Source of the DNA: Mesorhizobium amorphae CCNWGS0123
GTDB lineage: Bacteria > Pseudomonadota > Alphaproteobacteria > Rhizobiales > Rhizobiaceae
DNA length: 64,000 nucleotides
Direction of reading: 5' to 3'
Assembly (NCBI RefSeq): GCF_001686985.1
Contig: NZ_CP015318.1
Span: 6,198,001-6,262,000, forward strand
Part shown: in pieces, positions 16,865-24,374 of the stretch
How positions within the stretch are numbered: the first letter of the stretch is position 1
How the letters are laid out: the number at the start of each line of letters is the position of its first letter
The notes under the pieces: generated by a model
The model's input: only the letters and a program-made list of their open reading frames with translations
Database searches by the model: none
Told to the model about the DNA's origin: nothing
Translations under genes and position numbers: made by a program

Positions 16865-17610
16865 TCGTTAGCCGACAATCTGAGCTCCACCCGTTCCGCC
16901 GGAAACCGCGACTCGGAAAACTGGATCGGCTGACCGTCGAGCGTCACATTGACCGCAATCGTCACCAGCACGATGGCGCCGGGCTGCAGGTCGAGATCGA
17001 CCAGATCGGCGGCATCGGCGTGGCGCGCCGACAGCACCGTCGATTGCCTCAGATAATCGTTGATCCCAAAGCGCTTGAGCGAAGCAGTGACCGATCCGGT
17101 TTCCGCCATGGCGGCGTCGATACCGGCGAAGCGCTGGGCATCGAACCAGGCGGTCGCGCGCGACACCGGATGCCCGTCGGCTTCCCCGCGCGTCTCCAGC
17201 CGAAGCACGGTGGATCCTCTGGCAAGATCCAGGCCCTCGGCGACGCGACGGCTGGCCGGCTCGACCGACGACGCGAGGAGCACGATATGCCGTTCGGACG
17301 TCTGCCCTTGCAGGCCGGTCGAAAAGCGCGTGCGGGCGCCGATCGGGTAGGACAGCCGCTTGCGTGACAGCACGAAGGTGCCGCGCCCTTGCTCGGCCCT
17401 CAGCACCCCGTCCTGCACAAGGGCGGCGATGGCGCTGCGCACCGTGTGGCGGTTGACGCCATAGCGCTCGGCCAGCACCATTTCCGGCGGCAGCGCGGCA
17501 TTCTCGGCGAAATCGCCGATCGCGATCGCGTGCAGGATCTGGTCGGCGATCTGCCGCCATAGCGAGACGCCACTGCGTCGCTCGATGCTGGCCGCTTGCT
17601 GCCCAATCAT
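16849..17610 (-). CDS. phnF: PhnF-like GntR/HutC-family regulator of the phn operon
   Basis: A regulator of about 253 residues with an N-terminal GntR winged helix (SLWRQIADQILHAIAIGDF, then YGVNRHTVRSAIAALVQ) and a UTRA effector domain ending QFSESRFPAERVEL. This is the PhnF/HutC class. It is divergent from phnG, the usual place for phnF. The start at 17610 has GGGGTGG just upstream; a GTG at 17646 would add 12 residues. The probable target is the dyad at 17691-17726. It is likely a repressor released by a phosphonate-derived ligand. Confidence 0.88.
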   Translation of the reverse strand: MIGQQAASIERRSGVSLWRQIADQILHAIAIGDFAENAALPPEMVLAERYGVNRHTVRSAIAALVQDGVLRAEQGRGTFVLSRKRLSYPIGARTRFSTGLQGQTSERHIVLLASSVEPASRRVAEGLDLARGSTVLRLETRGEADGHPVSRATAWFDAQRFAGIDAAMAETGSVTASLKRFGINDYLRQSTVLSARHADAADLVDLDLQPGAIVLVTIAVNVTLDGQPIQFSESRFPAERVELRLSANDQAMP

Positions 17611-17650
17611 GTCCACCCCAATCGTCAATCGCCCCGATGTTTTCACGCGA

Positions 17651-17667
17651 TGTCATGCACCCGTCAT
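17651..17667 (+). promoter_or_regulatory. Pho box upstream of phnG
   Basis: TGTCATGCACC followed by CGTCATGG gives two TGTCAT-like repeats with the 11-bp period expected for PhoB binding. A clear -10 TATAAT lies at 17689-17694. The second repeat starts 27 nt before the -10, about one helical turn further than in E. coli phoA. Phosphate-starvation control of a C-P lyase operon is the expected biology. Confidence 0.6.
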
Positions 17668-17688
17668 GGACTCGCGCTAGCTAACAGG

Positions 17689-17726
17689 TATAATTTGTAT
17701 GGTTGTCTATATCAATATACAAATTA
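17689..17726 (+). promoter_or_regulatory. phnG promoter -10 and PhnF-type operator
   Basis: The perfect 10-bp inverted repeat TAATTTGTAT (17691-17700) / ATACAAATTA (17717-17726) flanks GGTTGTCTATATCAAT. The inner TTGTCTATATCAA resembles the GTNTATANAC core of HutC/PhnF operators. The left arm overlaps the TATAAT -10 (17689-17694), so binding would block RNA polymerase. AAGGAG precedes the phnG start at 17749. Confidence 0.7.
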
Positions 17727-17748
17727 GCCGCAACGCAAGGAGCACGCC

Positions 17749-18210
17749 ATGCGAGGACAGGAAGCCCGCGATCAGGCCGAACGCAAGGCGATCATGGCGA
17801 CGCTGGCACAGTCGTCCGTCGACGACATCGCCCGTCTTTGGAGCGAAGCCGGCCTGCCTTCGGAAGCCGAACTGCTGCGCGGTCCCGAAACCGGCCTGGT
17901 CACCGTACGCGGCCGCATCGGCGGCGGCGGCGCACCCTTCAATGTCGGCGAGGCGACCGTCACCCGCGCCACGGTCCGGCTGCCGTCCGGACAGGTCGGT
18001 CATTGCTACGCGCTTGGCCGCGACAAGCGGAAGGCAAGGCTGGCGGCGATCGCCGACGCGCTGTGGCAGGAGCCCGCCCATCGCGAGACGGTCGAGACCA
18101 GGCTGGTCGCACCGCTGCGGGCGGCCCTGGTCGAGGCGCGCGACCGGCGGCGTGCCGAGACCGCGGCAACGAAAGTGGATTTCTTCACCATGGTGCGCGG
18201 AGAGGACTGA
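17749..18210 (+). CDS. phnG: C-P lyase subunit PhnG
   Basis: A 153-residue subunit of the PhnGHIJ core complex. With PhnI it supports transfer of the phosphonate to ribose, displacing adenine from ATP. The family segment GLVTVRGRIGGGGAPFNVGE is followed by the TRATVRLPSGQVGHCYALGRDK region typical of PhnG. The start has AAGGAG upstream. The stop overlaps the phnH start by one base (TGATG), a sign of translational coupling. Confidence 0.95.
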   Translation: MRGQEARDQAERKAIMATLAQSSVDDIARLWSEAGLPSEAELLRGPETGLVTVRGRIGGGGAPFNVGEATVTRATVRLPSGQVGHCYALGRDKRKARLAAIADALWQEPAHRETVETRLVAPLRAALVEARDRRRAETAATKVDFFTMVRGED

Positions 18211-18821
18211 TGGAGATTGCGGCTCAATCGATCGAGGGCGGCTTCGCCGATCCGGTGTTCAACGCCCAGACGGTCTTTCGCGCCGTCATGGATGCGATGG
18301 CGCGGCCGGGCAGCGTGCAAGCCCTGCCGGCCTTTGCCCGCCCGCCGGCGCCGCTCTCGGCGACGGCTGGCGCCATTGCGCTTTCGCTCTGCGACAACGA
18401 CACGCCGCTCTGGCTCGATCTCACCTTACAGGCAGCGCCCGCCGTCAAATCCTGGCTCGGTTTCCACACCGGCGCGCCCTTGGCCAACACCCCGGCTGAT
18501 GCGCATTTCGCGATTGTAGCCAACCCGGCGGAAATGATGGCGCTCGACGGCTTTTCGCAAGGCACCCAGGATTATCCCGATCGCTCTACGACGCTTATCC
18601 TGCAAGTCACCGATCTTGTCTCCGGCGCGCCGCTGTTGCTCGAAGGCCCCGGCATCGAAACCAGCGCGACCATCGCGCCGGCTCAGATGCCGCGTCATTT
18701 CATCGAACAGTGGAAGCAGAACGGCCAGCGCTTTCCGCGTGGCGTCGACATCATCCTGGCCACCGCCGACAGCCTCGCCTGCCTGCCGCGCACGACGCGC
18801 ATCAAGACGATGGAGGCGTAA
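18210..18821 (+). CDS. phnH: C-P lyase subunit PhnH
   Basis: A 203-residue subunit of the C-P lyase core. The N-terminus has the family pattern GGFADPVFNAQTVFRAVMD followed by MARPGSVQ. A middle LSLCDNDTPLWLD segment and the C-terminal NGQRFPRGVDIILA segment match PhnH. The start overlaps phnG by one base, and the next gene begins one base after the stop. Confidence 0.95.
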   Translation: MEIAAQSIEGGFADPVFNAQTVFRAVMDAMARPGSVQALPAFARPPAPLSATAGAIALSLCDNDTPLWLDLTLQAAPAVKSWLGFHTGAPLANTPADAHFAIVANPAEMMALDGFSQGTQDYPDRSTTLILQVTDLVSGAPLLLEGPGIETSATIAPAQMPRHFIEQWKQNGQRFPRGVDIILATADSLACLPRTTRIKTMEA

Positions 18822-18822
18822 G

Positions 18823-19935
18823 ATGTACGTTGCGGTAAAAGGTGGCGAAGCCGCAATCGCCAACGCCCACCGACTGCTCGCCGATCGCCGGCGCGGCGAC
18901 CGTTCGGTACCGACACTTCGCCTCGACCAGATCGTCGAGCAGCTGGCGCTCGGCGTCGACCGGGTGATGAGCGAAGGCTCGCTCTACGACCGCGAACTGG
19001 CGGCACTCGCCATCGTCCAGGCGCGCGGCGACATGATCGAGGCGATCTTCCTGGTGCGCGCCTACCGCACCACGCTGCCGCGCTTCGGCTACACCAAGGC
19101 GGTCGACACCGGCACGATGCTGGTCGAGCGGCGCGTTTCGGCGACCTACAAGGACCTGCCCGGCGGCCAGGTGCTCGGTCCGACCTTCGACTACACCCAC
19201 CGGCTGCTCGATCCCGAGCTTGCCGCAGGCGGCGACGTCGCCGAGCCTTTGCAGCGCGAGAGCGAGGCGGAAGCCATGCCGCGCGTTTCGGCGATCCTCG
19301 CCCGCGAAGGCCTGATCGAACCGGACGGCGAGATGCCGCAGGACCACATCCCCGGCGACATCACCCGCGAGCCGCTTGAATTCCCGATGGCGCGCGACAT
19401 CCGCCTGCAGGCGCTGTCACGCGGCGACGAGGGCTTTTTGCTGGCGCTCGGCTATTCCACCCAGCGCGGCTATGCCCGCAACCACCCGTTCGTCGGCGAG
19501 GTCCGCATCGGCGAGGTCGACCTGGAACTGGAAGTGCCGGAACTGCCCTTCGCCGTGCCGCTCGGCACAGTGCGCGTCACCGAATGCCAGATGGTCAACC
19601 AGTTCAAGGGCTCGGCCAAGGCGCCGCCGCAATTCACCCGCGGCTACGGCCTCGTCTTCGGCCAGAGCGAGCGCAAGGCGATGGCGATGGCGCTCTGCGA
19701 CCGCGCGCTTCGTGCAAGCGAACTCGGCGAGGACGTCGTCGCTGCGGCGCAGGACGAGGAGTTCGTCATTTCGCATTCCGACAATGTCCAGGCGACCGGC
19801 TTCGTCGAGCATTTGAAGCTGCCGCACTATGTCGACTTCCAGGCCGAGCTTGACCTCGTGCGCCGCATGCGCGCCGAACACGAGGCCCGCGAAAACCCTG
19901 CGAAGGTCGAGGAAAAGCGGGAGGCCGCGGAATGA
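18823..19935 (+). CDS. phnI: C-P lyase subunit PhnI
   Basis: A 370-residue subunit that catalyses nucleophilic displacement of adenine from ATP so that phosphonate is attached to ribose C1 (established for PhnI with PhnGHL). It begins MYVAVKGGEAAIANAHRLL, a hallmark of the family. The HSDNVQATGFVEHLKLPHY segment near the C-terminus is also typical. Length is normal for the family. Its stop overlaps the fosX start by 4 bp. Confidence 0.96.
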   Translation: MYVAVKGGEAAIANAHRLLADRRRGDRSVPTLRLDQIVEQLALGVDRVMSEGSLYDRELAALAIVQARGDMIEAIFLVRAYRTTLPRFGYTKAVDTGTMLVERRVSATYKDLPGGQVLGPTFDYTHRLLDPELAAGGDVAEPLQRESEAEAMPRVSAILAREGLIEPDGEMPQDHIPGDITREPLEFPMARDIRLQALSRGDEGFLLALGYSTQRGYARNHPFVGEVRIGEVDLELEVPELPFAVPLGTVRVTECQMVNQFKGSAKAPPQFTRGYGLVFGQSERKAMAMALCDRALRASELGEDVVAAAQDEEFVISHSDNVQATGFVEHLKLPHYVDFQAELDLVRRMRAEHEARENPAKVEEKREAAE

Positions 19936-20351
19936 TCGAAGGCCTGTCCCACATGACCTTCATCGTCCGCGATCTCGACCGCATGAGCGCGATCCTGACC
20001 GGCATCTTCGATGCGCGCGAAGTTTATGCCAGCGATGCCGAACAGTTCTCTCTGTCGCGCGAAAAATTCTTCCTGATCGGCGATCTCTGGATCGCCATCA
20101 TGGAGGGCGAGCCGCTGCCGCAGCGCAGCTACAACCACATCGCCTTCAAGATCGACGACGCCGATCTCGGCCGCTACGCCGAGCGCGTAAGCAAACTCGG
20201 CCTCGACATGCGGCCGCCGCGCCTGCGCGTCGACGGCGAAGGCCGCTCGATCTATTTCTACGACGACGACAACCACATGTTCGAACTGCACACCGGAACG
20301 CTCAGTGAGCGGCTGGCGCGCTACGCCAAAGGACTGGAGGCCGCGCAGTGA
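19932..20351 (+). CDS. fosX: FosX-type fosfomycin hydrolase (VOC superfamily)
   Basis: A 139-residue glyoxalase-fold enzyme. FosX opens the fosfomycin epoxide with water using Mn(II). His7, His69 and Glu118 (metal ligands in FosX) and Glu44 (general base) are all at those exact positions. Mesorhizobium loti is known to carry FosX in its phn operon with weak fosfomycin activity, which suggests a catabolic role. It is coupled on both sides: a 4-bp overlap with phnI and with phnJ. It may clear an epoxyphosphonate or a related intermediate. Confidence 0.94.
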   Translation: MIEGLSHMTFIVRDLDRMSAILTGIFDAREVYASDAEQFSLSREKFFLIGDLWIAIMEGEPLPQRSYNHIAFKIDDADLGRYAERVSKLGLDMRPPRLRVDGEGRSIYFYDDDNHMFELHTGTLSERLARYAKGLEAAQ

Positions 20352-21247
20352 CCGACATCGCCACCTACAACTTCGCCTATCTCGACGAACAGACCAAGCG
20401 GATGATCCGCCGCGCGATCCTCAAGGGCATCGCCATCCCCGGCTACCAGGTGCCGTTTGCCTCGCGCGAAATGCCGATGCCCTATGGCTGGGGCACTGGC
20501 GGCGTCCAGGTCACCGCCTCGATCATCGGCCCGGATGACGTGCTCAAGGTCATCGACCAGGGCGCCGACGACACCACCAATGCGGTCTCGATCCGCGCCT
20601 TCTTTAAAAAAGTCGCCAAAGTCGCGGTGACCACCGAGACGGCCAAGGCAAGCATCATCCAGACCCGCCACCGCGTCCCTGAGCATCCGCTGACGGCGGG
20701 CCAGGTGCTGGTCTATCAGGTGCCTATCCCGGAACCGCTTCGCTTTCTCGAGCCGCGCGAGACCGAAACGCGTAAAATGCATGCGCTGGAGGAATACGGC
20801 CTCATGCATGTCAAGCTCTACGAGGACATCGCCAGGCACGGCCGCATCGCCACCACCTATGCCTATCCGGTCAAGGTCGAGGGCCGCTATGTGATGGACC
20901 CGTCGCCAACGCCGAAGTTCGACAATCCGAAGATGCACCGTTCGCCGGCTTTGCAATTGTTCGGCGCCGGCCGCGAGAAGCGCATCTACGCGGTGCCGCC
21001 CTTCACCGACGTGGTCAGCCTCGACTTCGAGGACCATCCCTTCGAGGTGCAGACCTTCGACCAGCCCTGCGCGCTGTGCGCGGCCGAGAACGTCTATCTC
21101 GACGAGGTCATCCTCGACGACCATGGCGGCCACATGTTCGTCTGCTCCGACACCGACCATTGCGAGAAACGCCGCGCCGACGGCCATCGTGGCCACCTCG
21201 CGCCTGAAACCCATCTTGCCTCGGAAAAAATGGAGCCGGCGCAATGA
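20348..21247 (+). CDS. phnJ: C-P lyase catalytic subunit PhnJ (radical SAM)
   Basis: A 299-residue iron-sulfur enzyme that breaks the carbon-phosphorus bond of ribose-1-phosphonate 5-phosphate, releasing the alkane and a cyclic ribose phosphate. The cluster cysteines are at 241, 244, 266 and 272 (spacing C-x2-C-x21-C-x5-C), the same numbering as in E. coli PhnJ. The glycyl-radical Gly is at 32 (IPGYQVPF). It follows fosX and overlaps phnK by 4 bp. Confidence 0.97.
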   Translation: MTDIATYNFAYLDEQTKRMIRRAILKGIAIPGYQVPFASREMPMPYGWGTGGVQVTASIIGPDDVLKVIDQGADDTTNAVSIRAFFKKVAKVAVTTETAKASIIQTRHRVPEHPLTAGQVLVYQVPIPEPLRFLEPRETETRKMHALEEYGLMHVKLYEDIARHGRIATTYAYPVKVEGRYVMDPSPTPKFDNPKMHRSPALQLFGAGREKRIYAVPPFTDVVSLDFEDHPFEVQTFDQPCALCAAENVYLDEVILDDHGGHMFVCSDTDHCEKRRADGHRGHLAPETHLASEKMEPAQ

Positions 21248-22020
21248 CCGACGAACCGCTGCTGCGCGGCTCGGCGCTGTCCAAATTCTACGGTTCGCGC
21301 GTCGGCTGCGAGAATGTCAGCTTCGACCTCTGGCCGGGCGAGGTTCTGGCCGTGGTCGGCGAATCCGGCTCCGGCAAGACGACGTTGCTCAACTGCCTGT
21401 CGACCAGGCTGCTGCCAAGCTCCGGCACCGCCAGCTACCGCATGCGCGACGGCCAGTTCCGCGAGCTCTACCGCATGAGCGAGGCCGAACGCCGCTTCCT
21501 GATGCGTACCGACTGGGGCTTTGTCCATCAGAACCCGGCGGACGGCCTGCGCATGACGGTATCGGCCGGCGCCAATGTCGGCGAGCGGCTTATGGCGGTC
21601 GGCGACCGGCACTACGGCAAGATCCGCGCCACCGCCGTCGACTGGTTGTCGCGCGTCGAGATCGACGAGGACCGCATCGACGACGAGCCGCGCGCCTTCT
21701 CCGGCGGCATGCGCCAGCGCCTGCAGATCGCCCGCAACCTCGTTACCGGGCCGCGGCTTGTGTTCATGGACGAGCCTACCGGCGGTCTCGACGTCTCGGT
21801 GCAGGCGCGCCTGCTTGACCTGTTGCGCGGCCTCGTCACCGACCTCGGCCTGGCGGCGATCGTCGTCACCCACGACCTCGCCGTGGCGCGTCTGCTGTCA
21901 CAGCGCATGATGGTGATGAAGGACGGCCACGTCGTCGAAAGCGGCCTCACCGACCGTGTGCTCGACGACCCGCGCGCGCCTTACACCCAGCTTCTCGTTT
22001 CTTCCATTTTGCAGGTGTGA
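21244..22020 (+). CDS. phnK: C-P lyase ABC-type ATPase PhnK
   Basis: A 258-residue soluble ABC ATPase that binds the PhnGHIJ core rather than a membrane transporter. Walker A GESGSGKTTLL (about residue 40), signature FSGGMRQRLQIARNL and Walker B LVFMDEPTGGLD are intact. The sequence resembles dipeptide-transport ATPases, as known PhnK does. It overlaps phnJ by 4 bp. Confidence 0.95.
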   Translation: MTDEPLLRGSALSKFYGSRVGCENVSFDLWPGEVLAVVGESGSGKTTLLNCLSTRLLPSSGTASYRMRDGQFRELYRMSEAERRFLMRTDWGFVHQNPADGLRMTVSAGANVGERLMAVGDRHYGKIRATAVDWLSRVEIDEDRIDDEPRAFSGGMRQRLQIARNLVTGPRLVFMDEPTGGLDVSVQARLLDLLRGLVTDLGLAAIVVTHDLAVARLLSQRMMVMKDGHVVESGLTDRVLDDPRAPYTQLLVSSILQV

Positions 22021-22022
22021 CC

Positions 22023-22730
22023 ATGCCCACCCCGCTCGTTGTCTCCGATGTTGCAAAAAGCTTCACCATGCATCTGCGCGACGGCGTCACCTTGCCAGTC
22101 GTTGCCGGCGTCTCGTTCTCGATCCGGGCCGGAGAATGCGCCGTGCTCGGCGGTCCCTCCGGCGCCGGCAAGAGCTCCATTTTGAAGATGCTCTACGGCA
22201 ACTACGCCGTCGACGAAGGCCAGATCATCGTCCAGCACGCGGACGGCCTGATCGATCTGGCCACCGCCAGCCCCCGTACCGTGCTTGCCGTGCGCCGGCA
22301 AACGATCGGCTATGTCAGCCAGTTCCTGCGCACCGTGCCGCGCGTCTCGGCGCTCGATGTCGTCGCCGAACCGCTGGTCGAGCGCGGCGAGGACCGGGAA
22401 GGCGCGCGGGCGAAGGCGCGCGCCCTGCTGGCGCGGCTCAACCTGCCGGAAAAACTCTGGGCACTGCCGCCGGCGACGTTTTCCGGCGGCGAGCAGCAGC
22501 GCGTCAACATCGCGCGCGGCTTCATCACCCATCACCCGGTCCTCTTGCTCGACGAACCGACCGCTTCGCTCGACGCCAGGAACCGCGACGTGGTCATCGC
22601 GCTGATCGCGGAAAAGAAAGCGGCGGGCGTCGCTTTGCTCGGTATCTTCCACGACCACGACGTGCGCGAGGCAGTGGCCGACCGCATCATCGACGTCACC
22701 ACCTTCGCCGCAGGGAAGCGTGCCGCATGA
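22023..22730 (+). CDS. phnL: C-P lyase ABC-type ATPase PhnL
   Basis: A 235-residue ABC ATPase needed with PhnGHI for the first step of phosphonate activation. Walker A GGPSGAGKSS, signature FSGGEQQRVNIARGF and Walker B LLLDEPTASLD are present. ATG at 22023 has AGGTG 5 nt upstream; a GTG at 22017 that would overlap phnK (GTGA) is the alternative. Its stop overlaps the next gene by 4 bp. Confidence 0.94.
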   Translation: MPTPLVVSDVAKSFTMHLRDGVTLPVVAGVSFSIRAGECAVLGGPSGAGKSSILKMLYGNYAVDEGQIIVQHADGLIDLATASPRTVLAVRRQTIGYVSQFLRTVPRVSALDVVAEPLVERGEDREGARAKARALLARLNLPEKLWALPPATFSGGEQQRVNIARGFITHHPVLLLDEPTASLDARNRDVVIALIAEKKAAGVALLGIFHDHDVREAVADRIIDVTTFAAGKRAA

Positions 22731-23344
22731 GCAGGAAACTGTCGGAAGCGCCGCTCGTCCACGCGACGGCGCAGGTCGAGAATTCCACGCTCGGCCGCTG
22801 GACCGAGATCGCCGACCGCAGCCGGGTTTCGGAGAGCATCCTCGGTGACTATTCCTACATGATGCAGGACTGCTCCGTCTGGTGCGCGACGATCGGCAAG
22901 TTCTCCAACATCGCGGCAAGCGTGCGCATCAACGCCACCAACCACCCGACATGGCGGCCGACGCTGCACCACTTCACCTACCGCGCTTCCGATTATTGGG
23001 ACGACGCCGAGCACGAAAGCGAGTTCTTCGCCCAGCGCCGCGCCAAACGCGTCACCATCGGCCACGACACCTGGCTCGGCCATGGCTCGACCATCCTGCC
23101 CGGCGTCACCGTCGGCGATGGCGCTGCGGTCGGCGCCGGCGCGGTGGTGTCGAAGGACGTCGCGCCCTACACCATCGTCGCCGGCGTGCCGGCCAAGCCA
23201 ATCCGCGAGCGCTTCGACCGCCGCACCGCCGAGCGCTACCAGGCGCTTGCCTGGTGGGATTGGGACCATGCCGACCTGCGCGCTGCGCTCGACGATTTCC
23301 GCGAGCTGGAGGCGGAAGCGTTTCTGGAGATGTATGGCGGCTAG
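22727..23344 (+). CDS. Hexapeptide-repeat acetyltransferase of the phn operon
   Basis: A 205-residue left-handed beta-helix transferase of the xenobiotic acetyltransferase type. Hexapeptide repeats are visible in STLGRWTEIADRSRVSES and LPGVTVGDGAAVGAGAVV, with a catalytic-type His region NATNHPTWRPTLHHF. Genes of this type are often linked to phn operons. It might acetylate aminoalkylphosphonates in the role of PhnO, which in E. coli is an unrelated GNAT protein. The acetyl acceptor is not known. Confidence 0.85.
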   Translation: MSRKLSEAPLVHATAQVENSTLGRWTEIADRSRVSESILGDYSYMMQDCSVWCATIGKFSNIAASVRINATNHPTWRPTLHHFTYRASDYWDDAEHESEFFAQRRAKRVTIGHDTWLGHGSTILPGVTVGDGAAVGAGAVVSKDVAPYTIVAGVPAKPIRERFDRRTAERYQALAWWDWDHADLRAALDDFRELEAEAFLEMYGG

Positions 23345-23433
23345 TGAATGGTCAATGGTGAATGGCGAATAGGGGCGACCAATTGGGCTCGACCCCAGTG
23401 AAGCCTTTCCCATTCACAATTCACCATTCACAT
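23345..23433. repeat. GAATGGT/ACCATTC-rich inverted intergenic repeat
   Basis: GTGAATGG and GGTGAATGG units at about 23345-23370 face ATTCAC, ATTCACC and ATTCAC units at about 23412-23433, giving an imperfect long hairpin. It lies between the hexapeptide transferase and 2H phosphoesterase genes. It may attenuate readthrough from the phnG-L operon. Similar ATTCACCATTCAC tracts are common in rhizobial intergenic regions (from memory). Confidence 0.55.
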
Positions 23434-23481
23434 CCCTGACACAGGACTCGGACAGGACACGGTCTTTCCCCGGAGACAGCA

Positions 23482-24192
23482 ATGCTCGACAAGCCAAGAC
23501 CCTCGCTCGCCGGCTTCTTCGAAGGCACCAACCCGACGCCTCCCGTGCATCTCGGCACGCGCTATGACAGATCAGGCAATTTTCTGTTCGAGCCCGGCAA
23601 CACCGTCGTCAGCCATCTCGTCAGCGGCTCGCCTTCCGAAGCGGTGGTCATCGAGGTGCGCGAACGCATGCGCACCATGCCCGACGCCGACCGGCTGGCC
23701 TTCACGCCGATCTCCAGCCTGCACATAACGCTGTTCCAGGGCATCATCGAGTATCGCCGCCGGCTGCCCTACTGGCCGCAGGATGTGCCTTTAGACACCA
23801 GCATCGACGCTATGACCCGTCTTTACCTGGAACGCCTGAAGGGCTTCGAAGACCAGGGCGCATTCAAGGTCAAGGTCATCGATGTCGTGCCGACAGGGCT
23901 GACTGTTGCCGGCGCCTCGGACGACGACAGGGCCATCATGAGTGCATGGCGTGATGCCCTGTCGGTGCCGTTCGGCTACCGGCATCCCGACCACGAAACT
24001 TACGTCTTCCACATCACCTTCGCTTACCAGATCCGCCGGCTTGCCGACGACCGCGCAGCCGCATGGCAGGAGTTGTTCGCGGACTGCCTGTCGCTGTTCG
24101 AGCGCGAGGCGCCGGTGATCGAGATTAGGCCGCCGGCCTTCTGCAGCTTCCGCGACATGAACCATTTCGAAGAGCTTCTGGTTCTGGGTTGA
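23482..24192 (+). CDS. DUF1868-like 2H phosphoesterase superfamily protein
   Basis: A 236-residue protein with two H-x-T motifs, SSLHITLFQ (His81, Thr83) and YVFHITFAY (His177, Thr179), spaced as in 2H phosphoesterases, which act on cyclic phosphates and RNA ends. The length and the PSLAGFFEGTNPTPPVHLGTRYD start resemble DUF1868. It lies between the C-P lyase genes and phnCDE in the same direction. Since C-P lyase produces a 1,2-cyclic ribose phosphate, a role in opening that ring, in place of PhnP, is a reasonable inference but not established. Confidence 0.78.
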   Translation: MLDKPRPSLAGFFEGTNPTPPVHLGTRYDRSGNFLFEPGNTVVSHLVSGSPSEAVVIEVRERMRTMPDADRLAFTPISSLHITLFQGIIEYRRRLPYWPQDVPLDTSIDAMTRLYLERLKGFEDQGAFKVKVIDVVPTGLTVAGASDDDRAIMSAWRDALSVPFGYRHPDHETYVFHITFAYQIRRLADDRAAAWQELFADCLSLFEREAPVIEIRPPAFCSFRDMNHFEELLVLG

Positions 24193-24196
24193 TCCC

Positions 24197-24245
24197 GTGC
24201 ATGTCGCCCAAAGGCCCGCCGCGGTTTTGGGGCAACGACATGCAC
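24197..24245. repeat. Short palindromic repeat, copy 2 of 2
   Basis: Perfect 10-bp arms GTGCATGTCG (24197-24206) and CGACATGCAC (24236-24245), with inner CCCAAA/TTTGGG pairing and a CAA bulge. It is the same element as at 7170-7216. It separates the 2H phosphoesterase gene from phnC. Confidence 0.75.
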
Positions 24246-24285
24246 AAAGCGAAGGATCGCCACAGGCCTGTGGGCGGTAACAAAA

Positions 24286-24302
24286 CTGACATCAATCCGA
24301 CA
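24286..24302 (-). promoter_or_regulatory. Possible reverse-oriented Pho box upstream of phnC
   Basis: On the minus strand this reads TGTCGGATTGATGTCAG: two TGTC repeats with an 11-bp period. It points away from phnC, which is unusual for an activating Pho box, so it is only a weak candidate. Confidence 0.25.
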
Positions 24303-24374
24303 CCGCAGGTTCATGCGGCTGCGCTAGCCAAGGTTAACAGACCTGCAATCGCGACTGGACTGGAGCCCTGCCCC

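Noticed and set aside
19932..20351. fosX as a recently acquired resistance gene
   Set aside because: It is coupled to phnI and phnJ by overlaps, matches its neighbours in composition and has no mobile element nearby.
24189..24374. A longer start for phnC
   Set aside because: It would translate the palindromic repeat and has no homology to PhnC; the ABC domain starts right after 24375.
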